Assembly (NCBI GenBank): GCA_947453885.1
Contig: CANGIF010000006.1
Coordinates: 40,172 to 104,171 of the forward strand
DNA from: Flavobacteriaceae bacterium
GTDB lineage: Bacteria; Bacteroidota; Bacteroidia; Flavobacteriales; Flavobacteriaceae
Length of the DNA: 64,000 nucleotides
Direction: 5' to 3'
The position numbers and the translations under genes were made by a program. The notes beneath the pieces were generated by a model. That model did not search any database. It was not told the DNA's origin and worked only from the letters and a program-made list of their open reading frames with translations. Below are positions 53,548-62,406 of the stretch, piece by piece; positions within the stretch are counted from its first letter, which is position 1, and the number at the start of each line of letters is the position of its first letter.

Positions 53548-54495
53548 ATGAAAAAATTAATTCCAGCCTATATAAGAGTACCACTAATTTTCTTTACAGT
53601 TTTTGGTGCAATGGAATATTTCATAGATTCAGGAGATCATCCTGCATTTATTAAATACCCAATGGTTTCAGTATTTCTATTTGTTTTTCTTTTTCTATTA
53701 ATAGCAATAGAAGTAACAATTAGTGCAGTAGATGCTATCAGCTACCAACTAATGACTGAAGAACAAAGAGCTAAATTAGAAGATGCAAAAAGCCTTTCAC
53801 TTTCAGACATACCATTTATTAAATGGTTTATGGGACTCATGATTAAATCAAAACCTGTGGAAAGTGAAGGTGAACTTTTACTAGATCATGATTATGATGG
53901 TATAAAAGAATTAGACAATGATTTGCCACCATGGTGGGTATATTTATTCTATGCTTGTATAGTATTTGCTGTAGTTTACTTGGTTAGATTTGAAATTATG
54001 GGAGGAGATAATCAAGAAATGGAATACCAAAAAGAAGTTGCAGCAGCAAAAATTGCAATTGAAGAGTATAAAAAAACCGCTCCAGATGTAATGGACGAAT
54101 CCAAAGTTACTTTGTTAACCGATGCAACAGAAATTTCAAAAGGAAAAACAATTTTTATGGAAAAATGTGTGGCTTGTCACCGACCTGATGCTGGAGGAAA
54201 TATTGGACCAAATTTAACTGACGACCATTGGATTTTAGGTGGCGGAATTAAAAATGTATTTCACACTATTTCAAATGGAGGTAGAGATGGAAAAGGGATG
54301 ATAGCTTGGCAAAAAAACGGTTTAAAACCTACACAAATACAACAAGTTGCTAGTTATGTATTGTCGCTACAAGGCTCTAATCCAAAAGATGGAAAAGCAG
54401 CCGAGGGAGATGTTTGGGTTGATCCAACGGCGTCTAAAACACCTGCTACTTCCGCTGTTTCAGTACCAGATGTAGTAACACCAACAAAAAAATAG
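53548..54495 (+). CDS. ccoP: cbb3 oxidase cytochrome c subunit CcoP (monohaem form)
   Basis: 315 residues: two N-terminal helices (about 11-30 and 40-58), a hydrophilic stretch, then the CcoP-specific DNDLPPWWVYLFYACIVFAV helix. A single cytochrome c domain has EKCVACHRPDAGGNIGPNL (CXXCH at 207-211) and GKGMIAWQKNG with the axial Met. Proteobacterial CcoP has two haems; only one is present here. The C-terminal tail is rich in Pro/Thr/Ser. Confidence 0.93.
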   Translation: MKKLIPAYIRVPLIFFTVFGAMEYFIDSGDHPAFIKYPMVSVFLFVFLFLLIAIEVTISAVDAISYQLMTEEQRAKLEDAKSLSLSDIPFIKWFMGLMIKSKPVESEGELLLDHDYDGIKELDNDLPPWWVYLFYACIVFAVVYLVRFEIMGGDNQEMEYQKEVAAAKIAIEEYKKTAPDVMDESKVTLLTDATEISKGKTIFMEKCVACHRPDAGGNIGPNLTDDHWILGGGIKNVFHTISNGGRDGKGMIAWQKNGLKPTQIQQVASYVLSLQGSNPKDGKAAEGDVWVDPTASKTPATSAVSVPDVVTPTKK

Positions 54496-54511
54496 TGCCT
54501 AAAGATAAAAT

Positions 54512-54555
54512 AAAGCTTTGTCAAATATAAGGTAATTAATTTGACAAAGCTTTTT
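54512..54555 (+). terminator. Strong hairpin between ccoP and ccoG
   Basis: AAAGCTTTGTCAAAT (54512-54526) and ATTTGACAAAGCTTT (54539-54553): a perfect 15-bp stem, 12-base loop, T5 at the end. It is placed 17 bases before ccoG in the same direction, so it would limit readthrough from structural to assembly genes or stabilise the upstream mRNA. Confidence 0.85.
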
Positions 54556-54571
54556 AAAAACATACAATAAA

Positions 54572-55990
54572 ATGGCTAAAGTACCTGATGAATCATTTAG
54601 AGATTCAATTGCAACTCTAGATGATGATGGAAAACGGAAATTTATTTTCCCTAAAAAACCAGCTGGTAAATTTTATGAATATAGAAAAATAATCAGTTAT
54701 TTCCTTTTAGCAATTTTAATAGCCAACCCATTTATCAAAATAAATGGAAATCAATTCATGATGTTCAACGTTCTAGAACGTCGGTTCAATCTATTTGGTT
54801 TTCCTTTTTGGCCTCAAGATTTCTATCTTTTCGTTTTATTTATGATAGTTGGGGTAGTTTTTGTTATCCTTTTTACTGTAATTTTTGGAAGAATTTTTTG
54901 TGGCTGGATTTGCCCTCAAACTATTTTCCTAGAAATGGTTTTTAGAAGAATTGAATTTTGGATTGAAGGAGATAGAGGTGCACAAATTCGTCTTGAAAAA
55001 CAAGAATGGAATTCAGAAAAAATTAGAAAAAGAACATTAAAATGGTTTACTTTTTTAATCATTTCCTTTCTTATTGCAAATGTATTTTTAGCTTATTTAG
55101 TGGGAAGTGATGAATTACTAAACATGATTGAAGATGGGCCTTCAAACCATTTAAGTACATTAATTTCATTATCTATTTTTACAGCTGTTTTTTATTTTAT
55201 TTTTGCTTGGTTCAGAGAACAAGTATGTATTATAGCTTGTCCTTATGGAAGATTACAAGGTGTTTTATTAGACAATAAGTCTATTAATGTTGCCTATGAT
55301 TTTGTTAGAGGTGAAAAAGAATTAGGTAGAGCAAAATTCAATAAACAAGAAGACAGAGCAGCTTCAGGAAAAGGCGATTGTATCGATTGCAAACAGTGTA
55401 TTCACGTCTGTCCAACTGGTATTGATATCAGAAACGGCACCCAACTAGAGTGTGTAAATTGTACTGCCTGTATTGATGAATGCGATACTATAATGGAAGG
55501 AGTTGGCTTGCCTAAAGGGTTAATTAGGTATGCTACTGAAGACGAAATTGAAAAAAATAAGCCGTTCAAATTTACCACTAGAATGAAAGGTTACTCGGCT
55601 GTTCTAGGAATTTTAATTGGAATTTTAATTGGATTATTATTTTTAAGAACAGATGTTGAAGCAACCATTCTAAGGCTTCCTGGTCAATTATACCAGCATA
55701 AAGGAGAAAATATTAGTAATATTTACACTTTTAAAATATTAAATAAAACAAATAATGAATTTAAAGACATTCATTTTAAACTTGCAACATTAAAAGGAAC
55801 AATTAAATTGGTAGGAAAACAAAATTTTAAAGTAGCTAAGCAGGGTATGGCTGAAGGTACAATTTTTGTTGAAATTAATAAACTTTTGCTAGAAAGTGAT
55901 CGTACTAAATTGAAAATTTTAGTTTATGATGGTACAAAGCTTATTGAATCTACAACTACAAATTTTTTAGGACCACGAACATTTGAATAA
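54572..55990 (+). CDS. ccoG: Cytochrome c oxidase accessory protein CcoG
   Basis: A 472-residue polyferredoxin-like membrane protein (RdxA/CcoG). Five or so helices, with the N-terminal FGRIFCGWICPQTIFLEMVF and CIIACPYGRLQG. Two [4Fe-4S] binding motifs are GDCIDCKQCIHVCPTGIDIR and ECVNCTACIDECD. A C-terminal immunoglobulin-like periplasmic domain follows (about 355-472). It is thought to reduce copper for CcoN assembly. Confidence 0.95.
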   Translation: MAKVPDESFRDSIATLDDDGKRKFIFPKKPAGKFYEYRKIISYFLLAILIANPFIKINGNQFMMFNVLERRFNLFGFPFWPQDFYLFVLFMIVGVVFVILFTVIFGRIFCGWICPQTIFLEMVFRRIEFWIEGDRGAQIRLEKQEWNSEKIRKRTLKWFTFLIISFLIANVFLAYLVGSDELLNMIEDGPSNHLSTLISLSIFTAVFYFIFAWFREQVCIIACPYGRLQGVLLDNKSINVAYDFVRGEKELGRAKFNKQEDRAASGKGDCIDCKQCIHVCPTGIDIRNGTQLECVNCTACIDECDTIMEGVGLPKGLIRYATEDEIEKNKPFKFTTRMKGYSAVLGILIGILIGLLFLRTDVEATILRLPGQLYQHKGENISNIYTFKILNKTNNEFKDIHFKLATLKGTIKLVGKQNFKVAKQGMAEGTIFVEINKLLLESDRTKLKILVYDGTKLIESTTTNFLGPRTFE

Positions 55991-56008
55991 TAAATAAAAA
56001 TTTAAGGT

Positions 56009-56458
56009 ATGAAAATTAATTGGGGAACAGGAATAGTCATAGCATTTGTATGCTTTATGGCTTTCATTTTGTATTTTGTAATTAAAGTACAAACAGATCA
56101 TAAATACGATAATGACTTAGTGGTTGAAGATTATTACAAACATGATGCTGCTTTTGGTTCAGAAATGGACAAAGTACAAAAAGCTTATGATTTAAATAAA
56201 AGAGTCACTATTAAAGCATCAAATGAACAAGTTACTATTCAGTTTCCTGAATCATTTGATTTTAAAAAAATTAATGGAAAAGTGTCCTTTTACAGGCCGT
56301 CTAACAAAAAATTAGATTTTGATACCCCAATTTCATTATCTTCTTCCAGTTTGCTCATACCTAAAACAAATTTGGTAGGCGGTCTTTGGGACATTTCCGT
56401 TATATGGACATACGAAGGCAAAGAATTTATCAGCAAAGAAAGTGTTTATATTAAGTAG
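56009..56458 (+). CDS. ccoH: FixH/CcoH-family protein
   Basis: 149 residues with one N-terminal helix (IVIAFVCFMAFILYFVIKV) and a periplasmic beta-sandwich domain; KYDNDLVVEDYYKHDAAFGS is the FixH-family signature. CcoH helps assemble the cbb3 complex. It follows ccoG by 18 bases. Confidence 0.9.
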   Translation: MKINWGTGIVIAFVCFMAFILYFVIKVQTDHKYDNDLVVEDYYKHDAAFGSEMDKVQKAYDLNKRVTIKASNEQVTIQFPESFDFKKINGKVSFYRPSNKKLDFDTPISLSSSSLLIPKTNLVGGLWDISVIWTYEGKEFISKESVYIK

Positions 56459-56474
56459 AGATTAAATAGTTTTT

Positions 56475-57176
56475 ATGTTATACACTGCTATATTATTTGG
56501 ATTAATCAGTAGTTTTCACTGTGTTGGTATGTGTGGTCCAATAGCTTTGATGTTGCCAGTAGGAAAAAGTAAACCTGCAAAAAAAGTGATTCAAATTTTA
56601 ACCTATCACTTGGGTAGAATAACGGCTTATGGAACCATTGGTTTTGTATTTGGATTACTTGGAAAAGGTTTTTATCTGGCGGGTATTCAACAAAGATTGT
56701 CCATTTTTATAGGAATTATTATTATTCTAATTGTTTTAACTCCCGAATCTGTTTTTGCTCAATACAATTTTTCTAAACCAATTTACAAGTTACTTTCAAT
56801 TCTAAAGTCAAAATTAGGAAAACAATTTAGAAATAGTTCTTTTCAATCTCTTTTTACCATTGGACTCCTAAATGGTTTTTTGCCTTGTGGAATGGTATAT
56901 GTAGCTTTGTTTGGTGCTATTGCAACACAAAGTGCTGGATTTGGAGTTTTGTACATGATTTTATTTGGAATAGGAACAATTCCTTTGATGAGTACAGTCA
57001 TCTATTTAAATAATTTTATAACTGTTTCGGTTCGTACTAAAATAAGAAGAATTATTCCAGTTGTAGCTGTAATTATTGGACTTTTGTTTATATTAAGAGG
57101 TTTAGGATTAGGTATCCCTTATGTTTCTCCAACTAATATGAACTTGATTATTCAACAATATCCAAATTGTCATTAA
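56475..57176 (+). CDS. TauE/SafE-family membrane protein of the cbb3 operon
   Basis: 233 residues with six or seven helices: FGLISSFHCVGMCGPIALML with the conserved HCVGMCGP motif at the start and FTIGLLNGFLPCGMVYVALF later, both with conserved Cys. This subclass is regularly found at the end of cbb3 operons and has been linked to copper delivery (CcoA/SilE-like roles are debated). It ends 5 bases before the convergent uvrB stop. Confidence 0.88.
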   Translation: MLYTAILFGLISSFHCVGMCGPIALMLPVGKSKPAKKVIQILTYHLGRITAYGTIGFVFGLLGKGFYLAGIQQRLSIFIGIIIILIVLTPESVFAQYNFSKPIYKLLSILKSKLGKQFRNSSFQSLFTIGLLNGFLPCGMVYVALFGAIATQSAGFGVLYMILFGIGTIPLMSTVIYLNNFITVSVRTKIRRIIPVVAVIIGLLFILRGLGLGIPYVSPTNMNLIIQQYPNCH

Positions 57177-57180
57177 TAGT

Positions 57181-59172
57181 TTATTCTAATTTACCTTGTA
57201 GTGCTTTAATATCATCTCTCAGTTTTGCTGCTTGCATAAAATCAAGTTCCTTGGCTGCTTTCTCCATTGCTTTACGTTTTTCTCTAATTCGTTTTTCAAT
57301 TTCTGGTTTTGCTAAATATTCGGTTTCTGGTTCTGCAGCTTTTAAAGTTGATGCTCCCAACTCGTAATCAATTAAAGGATTCTTCGTAAAAGCACTTTCA
57401 ATTTTTTTGTTCAAAGCCATTGGAACCAAATTGTTAGCTGTATTGTAATTGATTTGTTTCGTTCTTCTGTAATTAGTTTCATCTATAGTTTTTTGCATAC
57501 TTGCCGTAATTTTGTCAGCATACATTATGGCTTTCCCGTTTAGGTTTCTCGCGGCACGACCAATTGTTTGAGTCAAAGAACGATGGCTCCTTAAAAAACC
57601 TTCTTTGTCAGCATCTAAAATGGCTACCAACGAGACTTCTGGCAAATCCAATCCTTCTCGTAATAAATTTACACCAATTAGGACATCAAATAATCCTTTT
57701 CGTAAATCTTGCATGATTTCAATTCTTTCTAAAGTATCTACTTCCGAATGAATGTAACGACAACGAATAGAAACTTTTGTAAGGTATTTAGCCAACTCTT
57801 CAGCCATTCTTTTAGTTAATGTTGTAACTAAAACACGTTCGTCAATTTCTGCTCGTTGTTGTATTTCGTCAATTAAATCGTCAATTTGATTGAGGCTAGG
57901 TCTTATTTCTATTATTGGATCCAACAATCCCGTTGGTCTGATTACTTGCTCTACCACTACTCCATCAGTTTTTTGAAGCTCATAATCGGCTGGAGTTGCA
58001 GAAACATATATGACCTGGTTTTGCATGCTTTCAAACTCTTCAAACTTCAATGGACGATTATCCATAGCCGCTGGTAATCGAAATCCGTATTCAACAAGGT
58101 TTTCTTTTCGACTTCTATCGCCACCATACATGGCATGAACTTGTGAAAGAGTTACGTGACTTTCGTCCACAACCATTAAAAAATCAGTTGGAAAATAATC
58201 TAAAAGACAAAAAGGCCGTGTGCCTGGTAAACGTCCATCTAAATAGCGCGAATAATTTTCAATTCCTGAACAATAACCTAATTCGCGAATCATTTCTAAA
58301 TCAAAATTCGTTCGTTCTTCTAGTCTTTTTGCTTCTAAATGCTTGCCAATCTCTTTAAAATAATTTACTTGCTTTACTAAATCTTGTTGGATTTCCCAAA
58401 TTGCATTCTGCAACACATCAGGTGATGTAACAAACATGTTGGCTGGATAAATCGTTAACTTTTCGTAGCGCTCAATAACTTTAGCGTTTCTAACATCAAA
58501 ACTTTCAATTTCTTCAATTTCATCGCCAAAAAAATGAATACGAAATGCATCGTCAGCATAACTTGGATAAACTTCAACTATGTCTCCTTTTATTCTGAAA
58601 CTTCCAGGATTGAAATCTGCTTCTGTTCTTGAATACAAACTTTGTACTAAAGCATGTAGCACTTTTGTTCTTGAAATAAGTTGGTTTTTTTCTAAAGCAA
58701 TTACGTTTTTTTGAAATTCAACAGGATTGCCAATTCCGTACAAACAAGAAACAGAAGCGACAACTAAGATATCTCTGCGCCCAGAAAGAAGCGATGAAGT
58801 AGTACTTAACCGCATTTTCTCAAGCTCTTCATTTATAGACAAATCTTTTTCTATGAAAACACCCGTAACTGGAATAAAAGCTTCAGGTTGGTAATAGTCG
58901 TAGTAGGAAACAAAATACTCAATAGCATTATTGGGAAAAAATTGCTTGAATTCCGAATACAATTGAGCCGCTAATGTTTTATTATGAGCTAAAACCAAAG
59001 TTGGTCGTTGTACTTCTTGAATAACATTTGCTATAGTAAATGTTTTACCAGAGCCTGTAACACCTAATAATGTTTGAAATCGTTCTCCTTCAAAAATTCC
59101 TTTTGCTAATTTTGAAATAGCTTGTGGTTGATCTCCTTTAGGCTGATAATCGGATACTACTTGAAAGTTCAT
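57181..59172 (-). CDS. uvrB: Excinuclease ABC subunit B
   Basis: Nucleotide excision repair helicase-like subunit, 663 residues. Walker A GVTGSGKTFTIAN (about 38), the beta-hairpin YYDYYQPEAFIPVTGVFIEK (about 92-111), VDESHVTLSQVHAMYGGDR, VLIGVNLLREGLDLPEVSLV, QTIGRAARNLNGK and the C-terminal UvrC-binding coiled coil (EKAAKELDFMQAAKLRDDIK) are all present. Standard length and complete. Confidence 0.97.
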   Translation of the reverse strand: MNFQVVSDYQPKGDQPQAISKLAKGIFEGERFQTLLGVTGSGKTFTIANVIQEVQRPTLVLAHNKTLAAQLYSEFKQFFPNNAIEYFVSYYDYYQPEAFIPVTGVFIEKDLSINEELEKMRLSTTSSLLSGRRDILVVASVSCLYGIGNPVEFQKNVIALEKNQLISRTKVLHALVQSLYSRTEADFNPGSFRIKGDIVEVYPSYADDAFRIHFFGDEIEEIESFDVRNAKVIERYEKLTIYPANMFVTSPDVLQNAIWEIQQDLVKQVNYFKEIGKHLEAKRLEERTNFDLEMIRELGYCSGIENYSRYLDGRLPGTRPFCLLDYFPTDFLMVVDESHVTLSQVHAMYGGDRSRKENLVEYGFRLPAAMDNRPLKFEEFESMQNQVIYVSATPADYELQKTDGVVVEQVIRPTGLLDPIIEIRPSLNQIDDLIDEIQQRAEIDERVLVTTLTKRMAEELAKYLTKVSIRCRYIHSEVDTLERIEIMQDLRKGLFDVLIGVNLLREGLDLPEVSLVAILDADKEGFLRSHRSLTQTIGRAARNLNGKAIMYADKITASMQKTIDETNYRRTKQINYNTANNLVPMALNKKIESAFTKNPLIDYELGASTLKAAEPETEYLAKPEIEKRIREKRKAMEKAAKELDFMQAAKLRDDIKALQGKLE

Positions 59173-59290
59173 TTTGAAAGAAGCTTGTTTTTAAAACAAC
59201 AAAGTTAAGTACAATTTCATACATAATTCCTAAATGTTTTTACATTCGCTTTAGGACAATACTTTTTTTGATTTTTTCATAAATAAAAAA

Positions 59291-59318
59291 AGTTTATTGA
59301 AACGAATTCCAATAAACT
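59291..59318 (-). terminator. Terminator of the 59395-60855 gene
   Basis: On the minus strand AGTTTATTG pairs with CAATAAACT around a 10-base loop, followed by T7. It lies about 80 bases past the stop codon. Confidence 0.9.
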
Positions 59319-59394
59319 ATAATGAATAGTATTTTTTTTTAAATGTATATAACAGTGTTCAATTACCGTTTTTCGATACTTAATCAAAAAAATA

Positions 59395-60855
59395 TTAATT
59401 GGCTACTGTTAAAAATTTGTTCGGATCGTAGCCAAAAAGGTGGTGTTTTTTAATGATTTCAGCTATACCTATTGGCAACATTGTTTCCCATCCACTTTGT
59501 CCAAGACTTATCATTTTTAATATCTCTCTTGAAAAAACCTCTAAATTGTGTGGGTTGAAATCTTCAATGTCCACAACTTTTCCGTTGAATTTAAAGAATT
59601 TATACAACTCTTTCATGCGTGGATGCACCATTAAATTTTCAGAATTTATAATGGCTCCTTTATCATCAAGCATTGGGTATAAAAACACTTTCATGTCTCG
59701 GTAAAACAATTTTCCAAAGGCTTCCAATATGCCTCCACTTAAATGACGGTAGTATTTTTCGTCAAAAATATCAACTAAATTGTTTACCCCCATTGCCAAT
59801 CCCATTCTGGCTTTGGTATAATTTGAAAAATATTCAACTACTCTGTAATATTCTTGAAAATTAGAAATCATTACCGTTTGTCCTAATGAACACAGCAATT
59901 CGGCTCTGTCCATAAAATCACGTTCGTCAATTTCGCCTTCAGTACGCAAGTTTGAAAGTGTAATTTCAAAGATGACAAGTGTGTTTTCTTCTTCAACTTT
60001 ACTTTCTTCAAGAAACATTTTAAGTGATTTTTCATACATGTCCATATTTACACTTGTAACAGGTCGAAAGCTTCCTCTAAGTGCCAGTATATTTTTTTTG
60101 TATAAAATAGCTGCAGGCAAAATGTTTTTACCACTTGGATCAAACATAACGGCATCGGTCATGCCATTTTTAACCAACTGTAAACTCATCAATCGATTGT
60201 CAACATCAGCAAATCGCGGTCCTGAAAAATTAATCGTATCAATTTCCAACTGGTCTTTGTCCAAATGATCGTACAAATAACGAAGTAGTTTTTTAGGATA
60301 ATTGTATTTGTAATAAGCACCGTAAATTAAATTTACTCCCAGAATCCCCAATGTTTCTTGTTGCAAACGGGCATCTGTTTCTTTAAATCGAATGTGTAAA
60401 ATAATTTCGTTATAATCTTCATCAGGCTCTATTTGAAATTTAATTCCTACCCAACCGTGCCCTTTAAATTGTTTTGCAAAATCAATTGTAGCTACCGTAT
60501 TGGCATAACTAAAAAACATTTTGTTCGGATGTGTTTCTCTGCTTAATCGTTTTTCAATTAAATTTACTTCATGCGACAGCATTTTTTTTAGCCTACTTTC
60601 CGTAACGTACCTACCGTCTTCTTCAACTCCATAAATAGCATCGCTAAAGTCTTTATCATAGGCTGACATTGCTTTTGCAATTGTTCCAGACGAACCACCA
60701 GATCTAAAAAAATGTCTAACCGTTTCTTGCCCAGCTCCAATTTCAGCAAAAGTTCCATATATATTTTCGTTCAAATTAATACGAAGTGCTTTGTCTTTAA
60801 TTGAAGGAATTTGCTCTATTATTTTATCGCCCTTAAGTTTTATTCCGGTTCCCAT
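59395..60855 (-). CDS. Large conserved protein of unknown function
   Basis: 486 residues from ATG 60855 (MGTGIKLKGDKI). No signal peptide, no transmembrane helix. Conserved-looking segments are LRINLNENIYGTFAEIGAGQ, SGGSSGTIAKAMSAYDK, NTVATIDFAKQFKGHGWVGI and MVHPRMKELYKFF, and the C-terminal LGQSGWETMLPIGIAEIIKK. I do not recognise a catalytic motif; GAGQET resembles a nucleotide-binding turn but has no supporting Walker residues. Homologues seem widespread in Flavobacteriaceae. It is monocistronic, with its own terminator. Confidence 0.85.
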   Translation of the reverse strand: MGTGIKLKGDKIIEQIPSIKDKALRINLNENIYGTFAEIGAGQETVRHFFRSGGSSGTIAKAMSAYDKDFSDAIYGVEEDGRYVTESRLKKMLSHEVNLIEKRLSRETHPNKMFFSYANTVATIDFAKQFKGHGWVGIKFQIEPDEDYNEIILHIRFKETDARLQQETLGILGVNLIYGAYYKYNYPKKLLRYLYDHLDKDQLEIDTINFSGPRFADVDNRLMSLQLVKNGMTDAVMFDPSGKNILPAAILYKKNILALRGSFRPVTSVNMDMYEKSLKMFLEESKVEEENTLVIFEITLSNLRTEGEIDERDFMDRAELLCSLGQTVMISNFQEYYRVVEYFSNYTKARMGLAMGVNNLVDIFDEKYYRHLSGGILEAFGKLFYRDMKVFLYPMLDDKGAIINSENLMVHPRMKELYKFFKFNGKVVDIEDFNPHNLEVFSREILKMISLGQSGWETMLPIGIAEIIKKHHLFGYDPNKFLTVAN

Positions 60856-60956
60856 TTTTACTTTTACATTACTATTGCACAAAGTTAACAAAATAGGAAT
60901 GCAGAAAAAGATTTTTAATTCTATTTTTGTTAAATATGTTTTTAAACACTTCTTTT

Positions 60957-61721
60957 ATGAAAATCTATTTTTTAGGAACCGGAACTTCACAAGGAATACC
61001 CGTAATTGGAAGCGATCATCCGGTTTGTTTTAGTACTGATCCAAAAGATAAAAGACTGCGCGTTTCCGTTTGGATTTCATGGGAAAACGCTTCTATTGTA
61101 ATTGATTGCGGTCCCGATTTCAGACAACAAATGCTGGTTGCTACCTGTCCAAAAGTAGATGCCATTTTGTTTACACACGAACATTCCGACCATACTGCTG
61201 GTTTGGACGACATACGGCCTTTTTATTTTAAACAAGGCGCAATTCCAATTTATGCCCACCAAAGAGTGCTGAATAATTTAAAAAAACGTTTTGATTACAT
61301 CTTTGAAACTCAAAATAAATACCCTGGAGCGCCACATGTTTTGACTTATGAAGTTAAAAACAACCACCCTTTTACGGTTGGAAATAAAACAATAGTCCCT
61401 ATAAATGCAAGCCATGCCAATTTACAAGTTTTTGGTTATAGAATAGCCGATTTTGCCTATTTAACCGATGTAAAAACCATTGCATCTTCCGAAATTGAAA
61501 AACTAAAAAATTTAAAAGTGTTAGTTGTGAATTGTTTACGTGACGAAGCGCACCATTCTCATTTCAATTTGAAAGAAGCTTTAGATTTTATAACTTTGGT
61601 CCAGCCTGAAAAAGCCTTTTTAACACATATAAGTCATACTTTTGGCTTTCATAACGAAGTGCAAAACAGGCTGCCAGAAAATGTTTTTTTGGCCTATGAT
61701 ACACTTGAATTAACACTATAA
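60957..61721 (+). CDS. MBL-fold metallohydrolase (PhnP-like)
   Basis: 254 residues from ATG 60957 (MKIYFLGTGTSQGIPVIGSD), a start that fits the fold exactly. The metal motif HxHxDH is in AILFTHEHSDHTAGLDDIRP (about 62-70), with a later His in INASHANLQVFGYRIADF and a C-terminal AFLTHISHTFGFHNEV. This places it with PhnP/lipoate-linked MBL hydrolases that cleave cyclic phosphodiesters; actual substrate unknown. It is followed 12 bases later by a small anchored protein. Confidence 0.88.
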   Translation: MKIYFLGTGTSQGIPVIGSDHPVCFSTDPKDKRLRVSVWISWENASIVIDCGPDFRQQMLVATCPKVDAILFTHEHSDHTAGLDDIRPFYFKQGAIPIYAHQRVLNNLKKRFDYIFETQNKYPGAPHVLTYEVKNNHPFTVGNKTIVPINASHANLQVFGYRIADFAYLTDVKTIASSEIEKLKNLKVLVVNCLRDEAHHSHFNLKEALDFITLVQPEKAFLTHISHTFGFHNEVQNRLPENVFLAYDTLELTL

Positions 61722-61733
61722 ACTATTCATAAA

Positions 61734-62234
61734 ATGAAAAAATCAATAATGCTCTATCTGCTAATTACAGCGGTTTTGTTAAACGTTTTTACCTACAAGT
61801 TTTACAGTCTTCAGGTAGAAAGTGAACAAAAAAGGTTTACCAAATTCGAGAAAAAAATGACCGATAGTTTGGTGGCTGTTTCCTCAAAACTCCAAGATGC
61901 CACTTATTTTTCTTTAGAAAAAAATCAAAAGGCGCAAGAGTATTTTGAAAATGCTACTACTGGTAAATTCATTCCGTATGAAAAATTACTACCGTATGTA
62001 CAAAATAAATTAATGGATTTAAACACCAATCCCAACGGGAATCCTTATACGGGTTATGACAAAATTGACGGCAAAAAATTCATCATCAACAAGATTAACG
62101 TTTTGAATCACCGTTGGATCATTGCTGATTTTAACAATGGCGACATTTGGGGCGAAACCCTATTGAAATATTTCATCAATGACGACGAAACGGTTTCTTT
62201 TGAAGTAATCCAATCCTTAGTTTATCAGAAATAA
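61734..62234 (+). CDS. Membrane-anchored protein with coiled coil, unknown function
   Basis: 166 residues: one N-terminal helix (about 4-24, IMLYLLITAVLLNVFTYKFY), then a coiled-coil stretch (EKKMTDSLVAVSSKLQDATY) and a globular part ending GDIWGETLLKYFINDDETVS. The helix could be an uncleaved signal-anchor facing the periplasm. Twelve bases behind the MBL hydrolase, so likely cotranscribed. I do not recognise a family. Confidence 0.75.
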   Translation: MKKSIMLYLLITAVLLNVFTYKFYSLQVESEQKRFTKFEKKMTDSLVAVSSKLQDATYFSLEKNQKAQEYFENATTGKFIPYEKLLPYVQNKLMDLNTNPNGNPYTGYDKIDGKKFIINKINVLNHRWIIADFNNGDIWGETLLKYFINDDETVSFEVIQSLVYQK

Positions 62235-62406
62235 CTTGGAAAGTTGCCATACAACAATCCTTTTTATGCGTACATCGTTTTTTGAAAGGATAGAATAATA
62301 GCACAGTCAAAGTCCCATTTTTCTGCAATCCAAATCCCAACAACCCCAACAAAAAAAGCGTGAGACACCAAAATCGCACGCTTTTTTTATCTAATAAACA
62401 CAACAA
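62235..62406. other. Gap with terminator between the anchored protein and the GC-rich orphan
   Basis: The region holds a terminator (62351-62388) and, at 62253-62298, ATCCTTT and AAAGGAT inverted arms about 20 bases apart. No ORF is supported. Confidence 0.5.
62351..62388. terminator. Bidirectional terminator between convergent genes
   Basis: A7-GCGTG (62351-62362) and CACGC-T7 (62377-62388) form a 12-bp stem around a 14-base loop; T tracts on both strands serve the plus-strand anchored protein gene and the minus-strand orphan gene. Confidence 0.9.

Noticed and set aside
62253..62298. ATCCTTT/AAAGGAT inverted arms as an insertion sequence remnant
   Set aside because: Seven-base arms in AT-rich DNA are weak evidence, with no transposase fragment or target duplication.
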